A stretch of DNA of 37,516 nucleotides. Origin: Planctomycetaceae bacterium. GTDB taxonomy: Bacteria; Planctomycetota; Planctomycetia; Pirellulales; UBA1268. Under the pieces are notes generated by a model that had not been told where the DNA came from, did not search any database, and worked only from the letters and a program-made list of their open reading frames with translations. A program made the position numbers and the translations under genes. This document shows positions 1 to 8,022 of the stretch, piece by piece; the stretch's first letter is position 1; every line of letters starts with the position of its first letter. The stretch spans positions 1-37,516 of the forward strand of contig CANGGT010000015.1 of the NCBI GenBank assembly GCA_947453375.1, in the 5' to 3' direction.

Positions 1-1
1 A

Positions 2-718
2 TCGCTCCGCGCTATCCACCTGCCGAACTGGATGAAACTCTTCGCGATCGCTGTCCTGGCCTGCACCTGGAAGATCGTCTACTACGCCCCCAACTCGCTG
101 TGCGTGCTCGACCCCGACAGCAAGAAGCGGTTGCAGCACGACAACATCACCTATCTGACGGTCTGGAATCTCGTCGACTTCCGCCGTCGGTCGGTGCGGC
201 GGTTGTGGCTGAGTTGTTATCTGCCGTACGGAATCGTCCACTTCGGACTGGTGCCGTTGGTCTTCCTTCCCCTGGGAACGACCGCCGTCTGGTACGTGCT
301 TTTCAACAAGCTCCTCGCCGAGGCGATCACCAACATCCACTCATTCCTCGTGATCGCTCCCAATCACACCGCCGACGACCTCTACCGCTTCTCCTTCCAC
401 TACGACCGCAAGGAGGAGTTTTACGTGACCCAGGTGATGGGCTCGGCCAACTACCACTGTGGCGGGGAATTCACCGACTACATGAGCTGTTGGCTCAACT
501 ACCAGATCGAGCACCACCTCTTCCCCGATCTGCCGATGCGGCAATACTCCCGCATCCAGCCGGAGGTGAAGGCGCTGTGCGAGAAGCATGGCATCCCCTA
601 CCGGCAGGAGAGCGTCTTCCGCCGCTTCGGGCGGCTCCTCGACGTGGCCGTCGGCAAGACCAGTATGCGGCAACTCGAGGCCTTCCCTCGGCCGGCGATG
701 GCCGGCCCCGGAGACTGA
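2..718 (+). CDS. Membrane fatty-acid desaturase, C-terminal part (5' end outside window)
   Basis: The frame is open from the first bases of the window, so the start lies to the left; about 238 C-terminal residues are visible. The third histidine box reads QIEHHLFP, the form with Gln replacing the first His that is typical of front-end (cytochrome-b5-type) desaturases. Upstream is an N-H-(T)-A-D-D-L segment (APNHTADDLYRF) and hydrophobic stretches that fit membrane helices. The family uses a di-iron centre held by three His boxes to introduce double bonds into acyl chains in the membrane; the first two boxes are not in the window. The stop lies three bases from the stop of the convergent glycosyltransferase gene, so there is no room for a separate terminator. 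The substrate position cannot be read from the sequence. Confidence 0.85.
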   Translation, partial: SLRAIHLPNWMKLFAIAVLACTWKIVYYAPNSLCVLDPDSKKRLQHDNITYLTVWNLVDFRRRSVRRLWLSCYLPYGIVHFGLVPLVFLPLGTTAVWYVLFNKLLAEAITNIHSFLVIAPNHTADDLYRFSFHYDRKEEFYVTQVMGSANYHCGGEFTDYMSCWLNYQIEHHLFPDLPMRQYSRIQPEVKALCEKHGIPYRQESVFRRFGRLLDVAVGKTSMRQLEAFPRPAMAGPGD

Positions 719-721
719 CGC

Positions 722-2041
722 TCACCGCCCCGCGGCCTCGACCTCATCCGCTGCGGCGGCGATCCCGTCGGCGCCGGCAAACCGGTCGGCCACGGCACGG
801 CAGCGGTTGGCCACGTTCTGATCCGCGATGAGCTTCCCGAGGAGGCCCGCCAGCGCCGGGCCGCGGAAGGCTTTCCGGGCGAGCGCCGCGCCGACGCCGA
901 GCCGCTCGATCCGCGCGGCGTTGTCGAATTGGTCGAATCCCATCGGCATCACGACTTGCGGCACGCCACCGACGAGCCCCTGCGAGAGGGTGCCGATGCC
1001 GCCGTGATGGACGAGCGCCGCCGAGCGGGGCACAAGCCAGCGGAACGGGACGAACGCGGCGTGACGCACGCCCGTGGGGAGCTCGGTCGGCACCTGATCG
1101 GGGAAGCGCGTGAGGAGGAGGCCGCGTTGCCCGAGCCTCTGGCAGGCATCGGCGGCAGCGGCGAAGAACTCGTGGCCATGGAGATGGGCGCTGCCGGGGG
1201 TGAAGAGGATCGGGGGCGATCCCTCCTCGAGCCACGCCCGCATGCCATCGTCGGCATCGCTCACCCCCTCCTCGCTGTAGAGGGGGAATCCGGTGAGCCG
1301 CACCTGTTGCGGCCACTCTGGCTTGGGCTCAGCGAACCATCCAGGAAAAAGACCGAGGGTCCGCAGGGGCGAATGGATCCAGTCGCGGAACAGCCCGCGG
1401 GCCGCTGGCAGGCCGAGGGAGGCGCGGAAGGGATTGAGCCAGCGGCCGATGAAGGGATCGATGAGGACACGGTCGGCGAGGCTCCACTGGAGCCTGCGGA
1501 ACCAGTGCGGGCCGCGGTGAACCAGGAGCCCGGGCACGCGCGGAGGATCGTCGAGGCTGCGGAACAGGACCGGCGAGAGGTGGGCCGTGACGAGCGTGAC
1601 GCCGAGGCGTTCCTGGGCGACGCGGGCGCCGAGCGCGAGGCTCGAGGCGACGACGACCGTCGCCTCGCCGGCGGCGGCATCGGCGGCAACGGCCCGCTCG
1701 ATCACGCGGTAGACCGGTTCGAGGAGGGGACGAACGAAGAGATCGAGGATCACAGGAGTGCCGCGAAGCGGGTCCCAGATCCGTTCGTCCTCGATCGAGG
1801 TCACGAAGTCGAGTTCGGGGAGCGGGTCGACAAACTCGAGGCCGGCCTTCTCGGCCACCTCGCGAAACCAACCGGCAGCGACGAGCGTGACGCGCATCCC
1901 GCGACGGCGCAGCTCCCGGCCGATCCCGATGAAGGGGTGGACATCGCCCGAACTTCCCAGGGCAACGAGGATCGCGTGCGTTTTTTCGCGTGGAAGCGTC
2001 ACGGGCGGCGCCTGGAGGGAGCGGGCAAGAGCTCTCATCAT
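722..2041 (-). CDS. GT1/GT28-like glycosyltransferase (UDP-glycosyltransferase fold)
   Basis: A 439-aa protein beginning MMRALARS. The N-terminal Rossmann half starts with a GSSGDVHPF motif (residues 29-37), matching the G-S/T-x-G-D-x-x-P motif of GT1 and MurG-like enzymes. The C-terminal half has the nucleotide-sugar-binding HHGGIGT motif (345-351) followed by GVPQVVMPMGFDQFDNA, the usual donor-site signature. It should move a sugar from a nucleotide donor to a lipid or small molecule in the cytoplasm; the acceptor is unknown. The frame stays open 133 codons upstream of this start, but that part has no family similarity and lies opposite a likely small gene, so I use the ATG pair at 2041/2038. 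No strong Shine-Dalgarno is visible. The convergent neighbour is a desaturase, so a role in lipid modification is possible but only inferred. Confidence 0.85.
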   Translation of the reverse strand: MMRALARSLQAPPVTLPREKTHAILVALGSSGDVHPFIGIGRELRRRGMRVTLVAAGWFREVAEKAGLEFVDPLPELDFVTSIEDERIWDPLRGTPVILDLFVRPLLEPVYRVIERAVAADAAAGEATVVVASSLALGARVAQERLGVTLVTAHLSPVLFRSLDDPPRVPGLLVHRGPHWFRRLQWSLADRVLIDPFIGRWLNPFRASLGLPAARGLFRDWIHSPLRTLGLFPGWFAEPKPEWPQQVRLTGFPLYSEEGVSDADDGMRAWLEEGSPPILFTPGSAHLHGHEFFAAAADACQRLGQRGLLLTRFPDQVPTELPTGVRHAAFVPFRWLVPRSAALVHHGGIGTLSQGLVGGVPQVVMPMGFDQFDNAARIERLGVGAALARKAFRGPALAGLLGKLIADQNVANRCRAVADRFAGADGIAAAADEVEAAGR

Positions 2042-2257
2042 GCCCGGTCTCTGGGAATCCGTCGCCCGGAGAACTGGCCAAGGCGGTTTGCTGGCACCAT
2101 CGCGCGTGAAACTGGTCGAGCGACGCGGGTTCTTCAAGGGTGCGAAGCGGGGGGAAACGGGCAACGAGGTTCCGGCGGCCAATTGTCCGCCACAAATGCG
2201 ATCCAGCTCCGCGGGCGGCTTGGCAGTGGCCAGCGGTGGGGGCTTGCCCGCCGCGCC

Positions 2258-2263
2258 TAGAAT
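2258..2263 (+). promoter_or_regulatory. Possible -10 element for the small ORF
   Basis: TAGAAT sits about 80 bases before the 44-aa ORF in an otherwise GC-rich divergent region (2042-2341). No convincing -35 is seen at normal spacing, so this is weak. The rest of that 300-base stretch shows no RNA gene or repeat that I can recognise; it must also hold the promoter of the glycosyltransferase on the other strand, which I could not locate. Confidence 0.25.
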
Positions 2264-2341
2264 CGTGGCAGGAAAAATCGCCGGATGGGCCTGCTCGAGC
2301 GAGCGGCTTCCGGCGGCCGCTTCCGCCACGGAGGGCCTGTC

Positions 2342-2476
2342 ATGAAAACCGTTCCCTGGAACACCGCCATCCAGGCGCTCGTCCTGATCCGCCTCGGCCA
2401 GGAACTCGGCACGCAGAGTCAGTTTGCCCGGGCCGTTCACGATCTCGTCAGCGCCGTCCTCGCTTTCGGGACGTGA
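2342..2476 (+). CDS. Small protein, 44 aa, unknown function
   Basis: ATG preceded by GGAGG with a 7-base gap, the ideal Shine-Dalgarno geometry in this window. Third codon positions are strongly G/C, as in real genes here. The product begins MKTVPWNTAIQALVLIRLGQ and continues with a stretch rich in Ala, Val, Leu, Gln and one His. It could form one or two amphipathic helices, with no signal peptide, Cys pair or recognisable DNA-binding motif. It lies between a divergent glycosyltransferase and a convergent phosphoesterase, with its own possible -10 upstream and a hairpin row about 100 bases downstream. I do not recognise a family. A chance open frame remains possible at this length. Confidence 0.5.
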   Translation: MKTVPWNTAIQALVLIRLGQELGTQSQFARAVHDLVSAVLAFGT

Positions 2477-2574
2477 CGGCGGGCCGGGGCGAAAAACGTT
2501 TCCCGAGTCCCCCGGTGGGCCCGAGAGAATGAAAGGGGAGCAGGGTCATCGCCCGTTCCCGCCGCCCCGATTTC

Positions 2575-2648
2575 CCTTGCAAATTCGGAGCGACGCTCCG
2601 AACTTGCAAGGATGATCTCCCCCGCGGGAGGAGGGCCTGTGGCCCCTC
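2575..2648. terminator. Row of three hairpins between convergent genes
   Basis: Three inverted repeats are nearly back to back. The first has 17-base arms with one mismatch and a GAC loop (2575-2591 with 2595-2611). The second is CTCCC/GGGAG (2617-2630). The third is GAGGGCC/GGCC(C)CTC with a TGT loop and one bulge (2631-2648), which includes the stop codon of the phosphoesterase. They lie downstream of both the small ORF (plus) and the phosphoesterase (minus). No T-run follows on either strand, so this is a terminator only by position and structure; a transcript-stabilising or repeat element is the alternative. Confidence 0.5.
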
Positions 2649-4212
2649 ACCCCACCGTGCCGCGGTCGAGGAGGCTCGCGATCAGGGCCGAGCGGGTGTC
2701 GATCGGGACGAGCGTGCGCTTCGCCTGCGGGGTCTCGAGGAGCGCCTGGAGCTTCGGCAACCGGCGGCCGCCCGACTGGGCGTCGTAGCTGTTGAAGGCG
2801 ATCCGGAAGCGGCGACTGGGATCGACCCGCTCCCCATCGCGCTCGAGACCTCCCGGCCGACCGGCCGAGTCCTTCACCACCGCAAACGGCCAGAGCGTCC
2901 GGTCACTCCGCGGATCGCCGGCATCCTCTGCCACCACCTCGACAAGCTCCGCCCCGGACAGCTCCGCGACGACGAGGAGATTTTCGTACGGGATCAGCTT
3001 CCAGCAATCGGCCACCGTCAGCGGCCCGGCTGCCAGATCGCCACTCAGGAACGTCCCGTGGAAGACACCGTCGACAGGCTTCCCATGCTTGGCAAGCGCC
3101 GCGGCGAACGACTCGCAGAAGATCGCCCCGAGCCGGCTCCCCCGTCCCTTCCCCTTGATCGGCGCCGTCACCGTCGCCACCGGGCGGGCGAGTTGCTCGT
3201 CGGCTGCGGCGAGATCGGGGCGGGCCAGCTCCATCACCTGCGGATCGAGCTCGTAACGATCGTCCATGAGGAGCGTGAACACGCGCCGGTCGACGAGCTT
3301 GCGGGCGTCGAGATCAAACGTCAGATCGACGCGGCCACAATGGACGCCGTAATAGCTCGCCTGGGTGCAGAGGACGTCGTCGACGAACCAGGCCGGCCTG
3401 TTCTGATGGGAATGCCCGGCAAGGTAGACGTCGACCCCCTTCATTCCGGTGAGTATGCCCCGAACCGGATTGGCGTAGTCGTCCTCGAAGCGCCAGCCCA
3501 TGTGGCCGAGGACGACGACCGCCTCGGCCCCGGCATCGCGACACTCGGCCACCGCTCGCGTGAGCGCCGGGCCAGGATCGGTGGCGGCGATGCCGCCGAG
3601 CGTTTCGGAATCGAGCCACGAGGCGAGGCCCGGCGTGATCAGGCCGACGAGGCCGATCTTGAAGCCGCCGACTTCCCGGATCGTCCACGGCACGACTTTC
3701 TCCCACGCCCCGTCGAACGCCCCGGCGGCCTTCCCGCCCCGTTCGAGATTCGCCGTGAGGACGGCGGCCTTCGTGAGGGCGAGATTCGCCTCGAGCTTCT
3801 CCGGTCCCCAGTCGAAATCGTGGTTGCCGAGCGTCCAGGCGTCGTACTGAAGCGCGTTGAACAGTTCGAACATCAACTGCCCACCGCGGGCCATGCTCGC
3901 CTGAGTTCCCTGGACGACGTCGCCGACATCGACGGTGAGCGAATGGGGGGATTCACGGCGCCACTGGCGGATGCAGGTGGCCGCGCGGGCAAAGCCGCCG
4001 ACGTCGTCGAGCCCTTCGTAGCTACTCGTCGGGAGGATCCGGCCATGGAGATCGGTGGTGTGGAAGATCGACACCGTTCGCGCCCGGCCCAGATCGGCGG
4101 CGCCCGCCACGCTCCCCACCGCTCCGGCGACGACGACGGCGCTGTCGGCGAGAAAACCCCGCCTGGGGATCCGCTGTCGGGTGAGGCGCGTGCGGGGATG
4201 GAACGAGTGCAT
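2647..4212 (-). CDS. Tat-exported bifunctional metallophosphatase / 5'-nucleotidase
   Basis: A 521-aa protein. The N-terminus has a twin-arginine signal (PRRGFLAD, residues 16-23) followed by a hydrophobic Ala/Val-rich segment, so it is probably exported folded with its metals. The calcineurin-like phosphoesterase domain shows TTDLHG (D54, H56), a GDVVQG block (D98), GNHDFDWG (N130, H131), a GHMGW His and GHSH, the full set of dimetal ligands. A C-terminal 5'-nucleotidase domain follows (ADCWKLIPYENLL, then AFNSYDAQSGGR near the end). The family hydrolyses nucleoside phosphates or related phosphoesters in the periplasm to recover phosphate and nucleosides. I chose the ATG at 4212 because GGAGAAG lies 7 bases before it; an in-frame start 30 bases upstream has no ribosome site. 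Confidence 0.88.
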   Translation of the reverse strand: MHSFHPRTRLTRQRIPRRGFLADSAVVVAGAVGSVAGAADLGRARTVSIFHTTDLHGRILPTSSYEGLDDVGGFARAATCIRQWRRESPHSLTVDVGDVVQGTQASMARGGQLMFELFNALQYDAWTLGNHDFDWGPEKLEANLALTKAAVLTANLERGGKAAGAFDGAWEKVVPWTIREVGGFKIGLVGLITPGLASWLDSETLGGIAATDPGPALTRAVAECRDAGAEAVVVLGHMGWRFEDDYANPVRGILTGMKGVDVYLAGHSHQNRPAWFVDDVLCTQASYYGVHCGRVDLTFDLDARKLVDRRVFTLLMDDRYELDPQVMELARPDLAAADEQLARPVATVTAPIKGKGRGSRLGAIFCESFAAALAKHGKPVDGVFHGTFLSGDLAAGPLTVADCWKLIPYENLLVVAELSGAELVEVVAEDAGDPRSDRTLWPFAVVKDSAGRPGGLERDGERVDPSRRFRIAFNSYDAQSGGRRLPKLQALLETPQAKRTLVPIDTRSALIASLLDRGTVG

Positions 4213-4261
4213 CGGGAAACTTCTCCGGGGATCGACCGGCACGGACGGAACGCCCAGGAAA

Positions 4262-4291
4262 AGTCTACGAGAGACGACGCCCCGCTCACCA
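4262..4291 (-). promoter_or_regulatory. Weak sigma70-like promoter for the phosphoesterase
   Basis: On the minus strand TAGACT acts as a possible -10, with TTGGTG (19-base gap) or TGGTGA (18-base gap) as -35. The expected transcript would start about 45-50 bases before the ATG. The same TAGACT -10 recurs before the metal-binding-protein gene in this window. The upstream hydrolase gene ends only 84 bases away on the same strand, so read-through is also possible. Confidence 0.3.
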
Positions 4292-4296
4292 AAAAC

Positions 4297-6129
4297 TCAC
4301 AGCCCGTTCTCACGGAGGTGATCGCCGAGGATCCGCTCCATCTCGAGGACCGTGATCGGGTGGTGATGGATCTCGGTGTGAACCGTCGGCACGTAGACCT
4401 CGCTGACCACCCCCGGTAGGCGGGCGCTCGAAACCGGGACGACGTTGTCGCCGGGGCCGCTCAGCGGCCAGACGACGCCATTGCCGATGATCGAGTGCAT
4501 CGTCACCCGGCACGATGGCCGCAGGCCGTGGAGCGCCTGGAGGATCGAGGACTTCGGCTCGAGGATGTCGATCGTCGTCGGCGGTGCACGCAGGTAGTCG
4601 TTGCGGAAGGCTCCCGGGTTGGCGGCGAGGACCTCGCGGTGGATGGAGAGTGACTCCTCCGGTTGCTGGACGGTCGCCGAGGCGACCCGCCCCACGGCGA
4701 GCGACGCCAGCGAGCTGCCGGCATGCGGCGTGGCGATGCAGACGACCCGGTTCACGAACGGGAGCGGCTTGAAGAAATACCCCGGTGCCACCTGGCGGCG
4801 GAGATTCGGCCGCATCCGCACCTCGTTGAAGGGGACGCAGGCGATCGAATCCCACAGCGCCGTCCCCGGCTCGACGACCTGGAGCTTGGCGTGGAGCCCC
4901 CCCATGCTGTGGCCGACGAGGATGAGGTGCTGCATCGCCGGATCCTTCCCCTCCGGATCGAAGCGGCGGACCGTCGCCGTCAGCTGGCGGCGGAGTTCGG
5001 CGGAGGTCTGGAGGAACGAGGCCCCGGTCGGGTAGTGGAAGAGCCAGGGCTCGAAACGCTTGAGAAACCAGGGGCGGACGCGGAGCTCATTGAGGAGATC
5101 GAACCAGGTCCCCTCGTCGCTGCCCAGGCCGTGGATGAAGACCACCGGGACGCGGCCGGGGCGATGGGGCTCGACGAGCTCGAGCCGCGGTCGCGTGTCG
5201 GCGCTGCCGTACGGCTGCAGGAAGTTCATCACGTTGTCGTTGGCCGGCATCCCGCCGAGCATGTCGAGGAGCGGCGCCGTCAGATCGGCGGCGAGGAGCG
5301 GGCGGGCGGGCCCGATGTCGACGGCGGCGATCTCCATCGGATTGACGAGGTCGAGGATCGCGGGGGCGTGATCGCGTGCGAGCGGGCCCGAGAAGGCCTC
5401 GAGGACGTTCTCGTCGGCAGGCTTCATGAAGCGGAGAACGGCCGTCGCCGCGAGGCTCTGACGCTTCGGCGCGAGGATCCGGTTTCCCTCCCGGTCGGCC
5501 GGTGTCGCCACGCGGACACTCACCGGAAGGCCGAAGCCCCCACGCTCATGGCGGCGCTTGATCCGTTTGTCGCCGGGGGGAGGCGTCGCCTCGACATGCT
5601 CGATCGCCGAAGCCGGAATCTGCATCCCCCGCATCTCGATCGGGACGACGATCGGCCCCCACTCCGGCCCGACAAGCAGCCCACGGCAGTCGAGCCGCCC
5701 GTGGGCCGTCGCCGACTCGAGCAGCCCCTGGAGCGAGCAGGCGTAGAGTTCGGCCGCCTCGCGGACGAGGTCGGGGTCGTTCGGACAGAGCCACATGGCG
5801 TTCCAGGCGGCTTCGGTGGCGGCGAAGTAGCCGTCGATCGCCCGGCAGTTTCCCTTCGAGGCCAGTTCCGCCGACTGCTTGGCGTAGTCCTGGGCCCGGG
5901 CCAAATGGCGGCAAGCCTTCTCGTGCGCCGGCACCTCGGCATCGGCTACCGGCAGCGAGAGCGACTTCGGCAGGCCGTCTGTCTTGAGAAGCCCCTGCGC
6001 CGCGGCATCACCGCAGGCACACGCCACGGCCATGGCCACGACCAGCACAAAGACTTGCTGCAGCCAGCCGCGCAACGTCGCGTCCTCCGACACCTGAAGC
6101 GGCCGCACCCTCTTCCAAGCGGCTCGCAC
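4297..6129 (-). CDS. Exported alpha/beta-hydrolase (lipase/esterase-like), 610 aa
   Basis: The N-terminus has a hydrophobic segment (about residues 25-45) ending in Ala-rich sequence, consistent with a signal peptide or anchor. Residues 60-320 are a large region without a family I recognise. The hydrolase domain starts at VPVVFIHGLGSD (328-338; HG oxyanion motif), has the nucleophile elbow GHSMGG (Ser408), an ATPHAGS block (466-472), a likely catalytic Asp in GPGDNVVP (Asp561) and a His in VHTEIHHH near the C-terminus. This is the order Ser-Asp-His of the fold, and HxGS-type blocks are common in triacylglycerol lipases and PGAP1-like esterases. The substrate is probably an ester outside the cytoplasm. 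The long N-terminal region suggests binding to the envelope or a partner. No close link to the neighbouring phosphoesterase is evident beyond shared direction. Confidence 0.8.
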   Translation of the reverse strand: MRAAWKRVRPLQVSEDATLRGWLQQVFVLVVAMAVACACGDAAAQGLLKTDGLPKSLSLPVADAEVPAHEKACRHLARAQDYAKQSAELASKGNCRAIDGYFAATEAAWNAMWLCPNDPDLVREAAELYACSLQGLLESATAHGRLDCRGLLVGPEWGPIVVPIEMRGMQIPASAIEHVEATPPPGDKRIKRRHERGGFGLPVSVRVATPADREGNRILAPKRQSLAATAVLRFMKPADENVLEAFSGPLARDHAPAILDLVNPMEIAAVDIGPARPLLAADLTAPLLDMLGGMPANDNVMNFLQPYGSADTRPRLELVEPHRPGRVPVVFIHGLGSDEGTWFDLLNELRVRPWFLKRFEPWLFHYPTGASFLQTSAELRRQLTATVRRFDPEGKDPAMQHLILVGHSMGGLHAKLQVVEPGTALWDSIACVPFNEVRMRPNLRRQVAPGYFFKPLPFVNRVVCIATPHAGSSLASLAVGRVASATVQQPEESLSIHREVLAANPGAFRNDYLRAPPTTIDILEPKSSILQALHGLRPSCRVTMHSIIGNGVVWPLSGPGDNVVPVSSARLPGVVSEVYVPTVHTEIHHHPITVLEMERILGDHLRENGL

Positions 6130-6320
6130 TCCTGGTATCGGCCCCCGCAGGGTCTGCCCAACAGGAAGAGTGGATCAGGGCACCGCAGCCCCCGCCGCCT
6201 CCGCGAACCCCGCAAGCTGCGCACCCAGGCCGGCCTTTGCGAACTGCCTGCCACCAGGCCCCCGCTCGAATGGCGACACTCGCGTTGCGGCCTCACGGCA
6301 TAGCGCGAAAGCAGCCCGCG

Positions 6321-6821
6321 TCAGCCGCGCGAGCCGCCATGCTCCTCGGCGACCAGTTCGAGGTCGGAGCCGAGATACTTCACCGTCGCGGTGGGGAGGA
6401 GATTGAAATAGACACGCCCTTCGGTGACCCACCGGTTGGTGTCGTAGAGAAACTCGGCGGTGGCGGCGCGGATCGTCGAGACCGCCTCCACCTCCTCCAT
6501 CCCTCCCCCTTCGATCGCCTCGAACGACACCTCGATCGCCACCAGGGCCTTGAGGCAACCGGTGCGCCGCTCGCGAACATAGAGGACGTCGTCGTCGAAG
6601 TTGACGTCGCTCCAGCGGAGCCCGCGGGGCTTCCCCGTGCCGGCGGCACGGTCGATGAACTTGGCCTCGAGTTGCTCGCGCTGGCGATGGAAGTCGCGCT
6701 GGGCGCGGGCGAGTTTTTCGGCCAGACGGGCCAGACGGATGGGGCGCATGGCAAGGGACGTGGCGACCCCTGCCAGGGCAGCCACCCCCACGGTGACGAC
6801 GAACCAGACCGCGTTCCCCAC
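6321..6821 (-). CDS. Membrane-anchored protein of unknown function, 166 aa
   Basis: One N-terminal transmembrane helix (residues 4-25), a charged helix likely to form a coiled coil (27-56), then a compact soluble domain (about 65-160) with alternating strands (DDDVLYVRERRTG, RVYFNLLPTATVKYLG). No catalytic motif is visible. Orientation is probably N-out with the domain in the cytoplasm, because basic residues follow the helix; this is inference. The start is a GTG with GGAG eight bases upstream and a good promoter behind it; the longer open frame (49 extra codons) runs through that promoter and is rejected. It is divergent from nfo. I do not recognise the family. Confidence 0.75.
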   Translation of the reverse strand: MGNAVWFVVTVGVAALAGVATSLAMRPIRLARLAEKLARAQRDFHRQREQLEAKFIDRAAGTGKPRGLRWSDVNFDDDVLYVRERRTGCLKALVAIEVSFEAIEGGGMEEVEAVSTIRAATAEFLYDTNRWVTEGRVYFNLLPTATVKYLGSDLELVAEEHGGSRG

Positions 6822-6852
6822 GTCGACGTCTCCAAGAGGTTCAAGCGGTCCA

Positions 6853-6880
6853 AGTGTACGACGGCGGGGAAATCCGTCAA
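6853..6880 (-). promoter_or_regulatory. Sigma70-like promoter of the membrane-anchored protein
   Basis: TTGACG (-35), a 16-base spacer and TACACT (-10), with an A/T-richer stretch just upstream. Transcription would begin about 25 bases before the GTG start at 6821, which supports that start. Confidence 0.6.
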
Positions 6881-6918
6881 AATCAATCGTTCGTCGGCAG
6901 CGCTTCTCCCGATCCAGG

Positions 6919-7016
6919 CGCCTTCGGGCGTCCACCGGACACCTCTTGATGTCCGTGGAAAAAGTCACCCTTGACCTTCATTCCACGCTGTCGACCACCG
7001 CCGCCTCCAGCGGCGG
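6919..7016 (+). other. Hairpin-rich leader upstream of nfo
   Basis: Three separate inverted repeats lie in the gap before nfo: CGCC-TTCG-GGCG (6919-6930), a UUCG tetraloop in the plus orientation; a 9-bp stem with one bulged C and an 8-base loop (6932-6958), followed by five A; and CCGCCGC/GCGGCGG with a 5-base loop (6998-7016). If transcribed from a promoter upstream they would form a structured 5' leader. I found no clear promoter for nfo: TTGACC at 6971-6976 has no -10 at the right distance. Confidence 0.4.
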
Positions 7017-7062
7017 AAACCCTCTCCACAACCTGCTGGCCCCGGATCGAGTCCGGTCATTC

Positions 7063-8022
7063 ATGCCCCGCAAGCCCACCACCGCCCCCGCTTCCCGATC
7101 GACTCTCGCCCCGCCGGCTTCGCTGCCCGCCGGCCTCCCGACGCGTCTCCTCGGCGCCCATCAGTCGGTCGCCGGCGGCCTCTCCAAAGCGGTCGAGCGG
7201 GCCGTCGAGACCGGCTGCCACTGCCTCCAGATCTTCACCCGCAACGTCAACCGCTGGGACGCGGCCCCGATCCCCCCCGCGGAAGCCGAAGCCTTCCGGG
7301 CCGCGGTGAGCGCGGCGGGGCTGGCCTGCGTCGTCGTCCACGATTCCTATCTCATCAATCCCGCTTCGGCCGATGACGCGCTCCGCGACAAGTCGATCGC
7401 CGGGCTTGTCCTCGAGCTCGAGCGCGCCGAGCAACTGGCGATCCCCTGGGTTGTGGCCCATCCGGGCGCGGCCGGCGCTCAAGCCCGGGACGTCGCCGTG
7501 GCCCGTGCGGCCGAGGGGATCGCCGCGGCCCTCGAAAAGACTCCGTCGCTCCGCGCCGGAATCCTCATCGAAACCACCGCCGGCCAGGGCTCCTGCCTCG
7601 GCGACACGTTCGAGGAGATCGCCGCGATGCTCGCCGTCATCGATGCCACCGGCTCGTGCGCTCGCCGCGTCGGCGTCTGCCTCGACACCTGCCACGTCTT
7701 CGCCGCCGGCTATCCCCTCGCCCCCGCCGCCGAGTTCGACACCACCCTCGTCACCTTCGACCGCCTCATCGGCCTTGCGCGTCTGAAGGTCATTCACGCG
7801 AATGATTCGAAGAAGCCGTTCGGTTCGCGGGTCGACCGGCACGAGGCGATCGGCGAAGGGGAGATCGGCCCGGAGGCCTTCAGGCTCCTCATGAACGACC
7901 CGCGCCTGGCCGCCGTCCCGGTGATCCTCGAGACGCCGAAGGAGGGGGCCGACGGAAAGGTCGATCCCGCCATCGACCGGAAAAACCTCGCGGTGCTCCG
8001 GGCGATGCTGCCGGTGGCATGA
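7063..8022 (+). CDS. nfo: Deoxyribonuclease IV (AP endonuclease IV)
   Basis: A 319-aa TIM-barrel endonuclease that cuts the backbone 5' of abasic sites and clears blocked 3' ends in base-excision repair. The sequence aligns with the family from LLGAHQSVAGGL (29-40) onwards. All nine residues equivalent to the E. coli zinc ligands are visible: H93, H133, E170 (IETTAGQG), D208 and H211 (LDTCH), H245 (IHANDSK), D258 and H260 (RVDRH) and E290 (ILETP). The three-zinc site therefore looks intact. The first 28 residues are a Pro/Ala-rich tail not needed by the family. ATG 7063 is the only nearby methionine, with a weak ribosome site; a start closer to the LLGAH block is possible. Confidence 0.93.
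   Translation: MPRKPTTAPASRSTLAPPASLPAGLPTRLLGAHQSVAGGLSKAVERAVETGCHCLQIFTRNVNRWDAAPIPPAEAEAFRAAVSAAGLACVVVHDSYLINPASADDALRDKSIAGLVLELERAEQLAIPWVVAHPGAAGAQARDVAVARAAEGIAAALEKTPSLRAGILIETTAGQGSCLGDTFEEIAAMLAVIDATGSCARRVGVCLDTCHVFAAGYPLAPAAEFDTTLVTFDRLIGLARLKVIHANDSKKPFGSRVDRHEAIGEGEIGPEAFRLLMNDPRLAAVPVILETPKEGADGKVDPAIDRKNLAVLRAMLPVA

Noticed and set aside
929-2260. A 443-codon open frame on the plus strand opposite the GT1-like glycosyltransferase
   Set aside because: Composition is that of an antisense shadow, with no recognisable domain; the minus strand has clear glycosyltransferase motifs.
2042-2440. A 133-residue N-terminal extension of the GT1-like glycosyltransferase
   Set aside because: The extension resembles no glycosyltransferase, has no ribosome site and lies opposite a likely small gene.
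3058-4419. A 453-codon plus-strand frame opposite the metallophosphatase
   Set aside because: Antisense shadow: no domains, and it crosses the end of one real gene and the start of another.
6971-6976. TTGACC as -35 of nfo
   Set aside because: No -10-like hexamer occurs 15-19 bases downstream.
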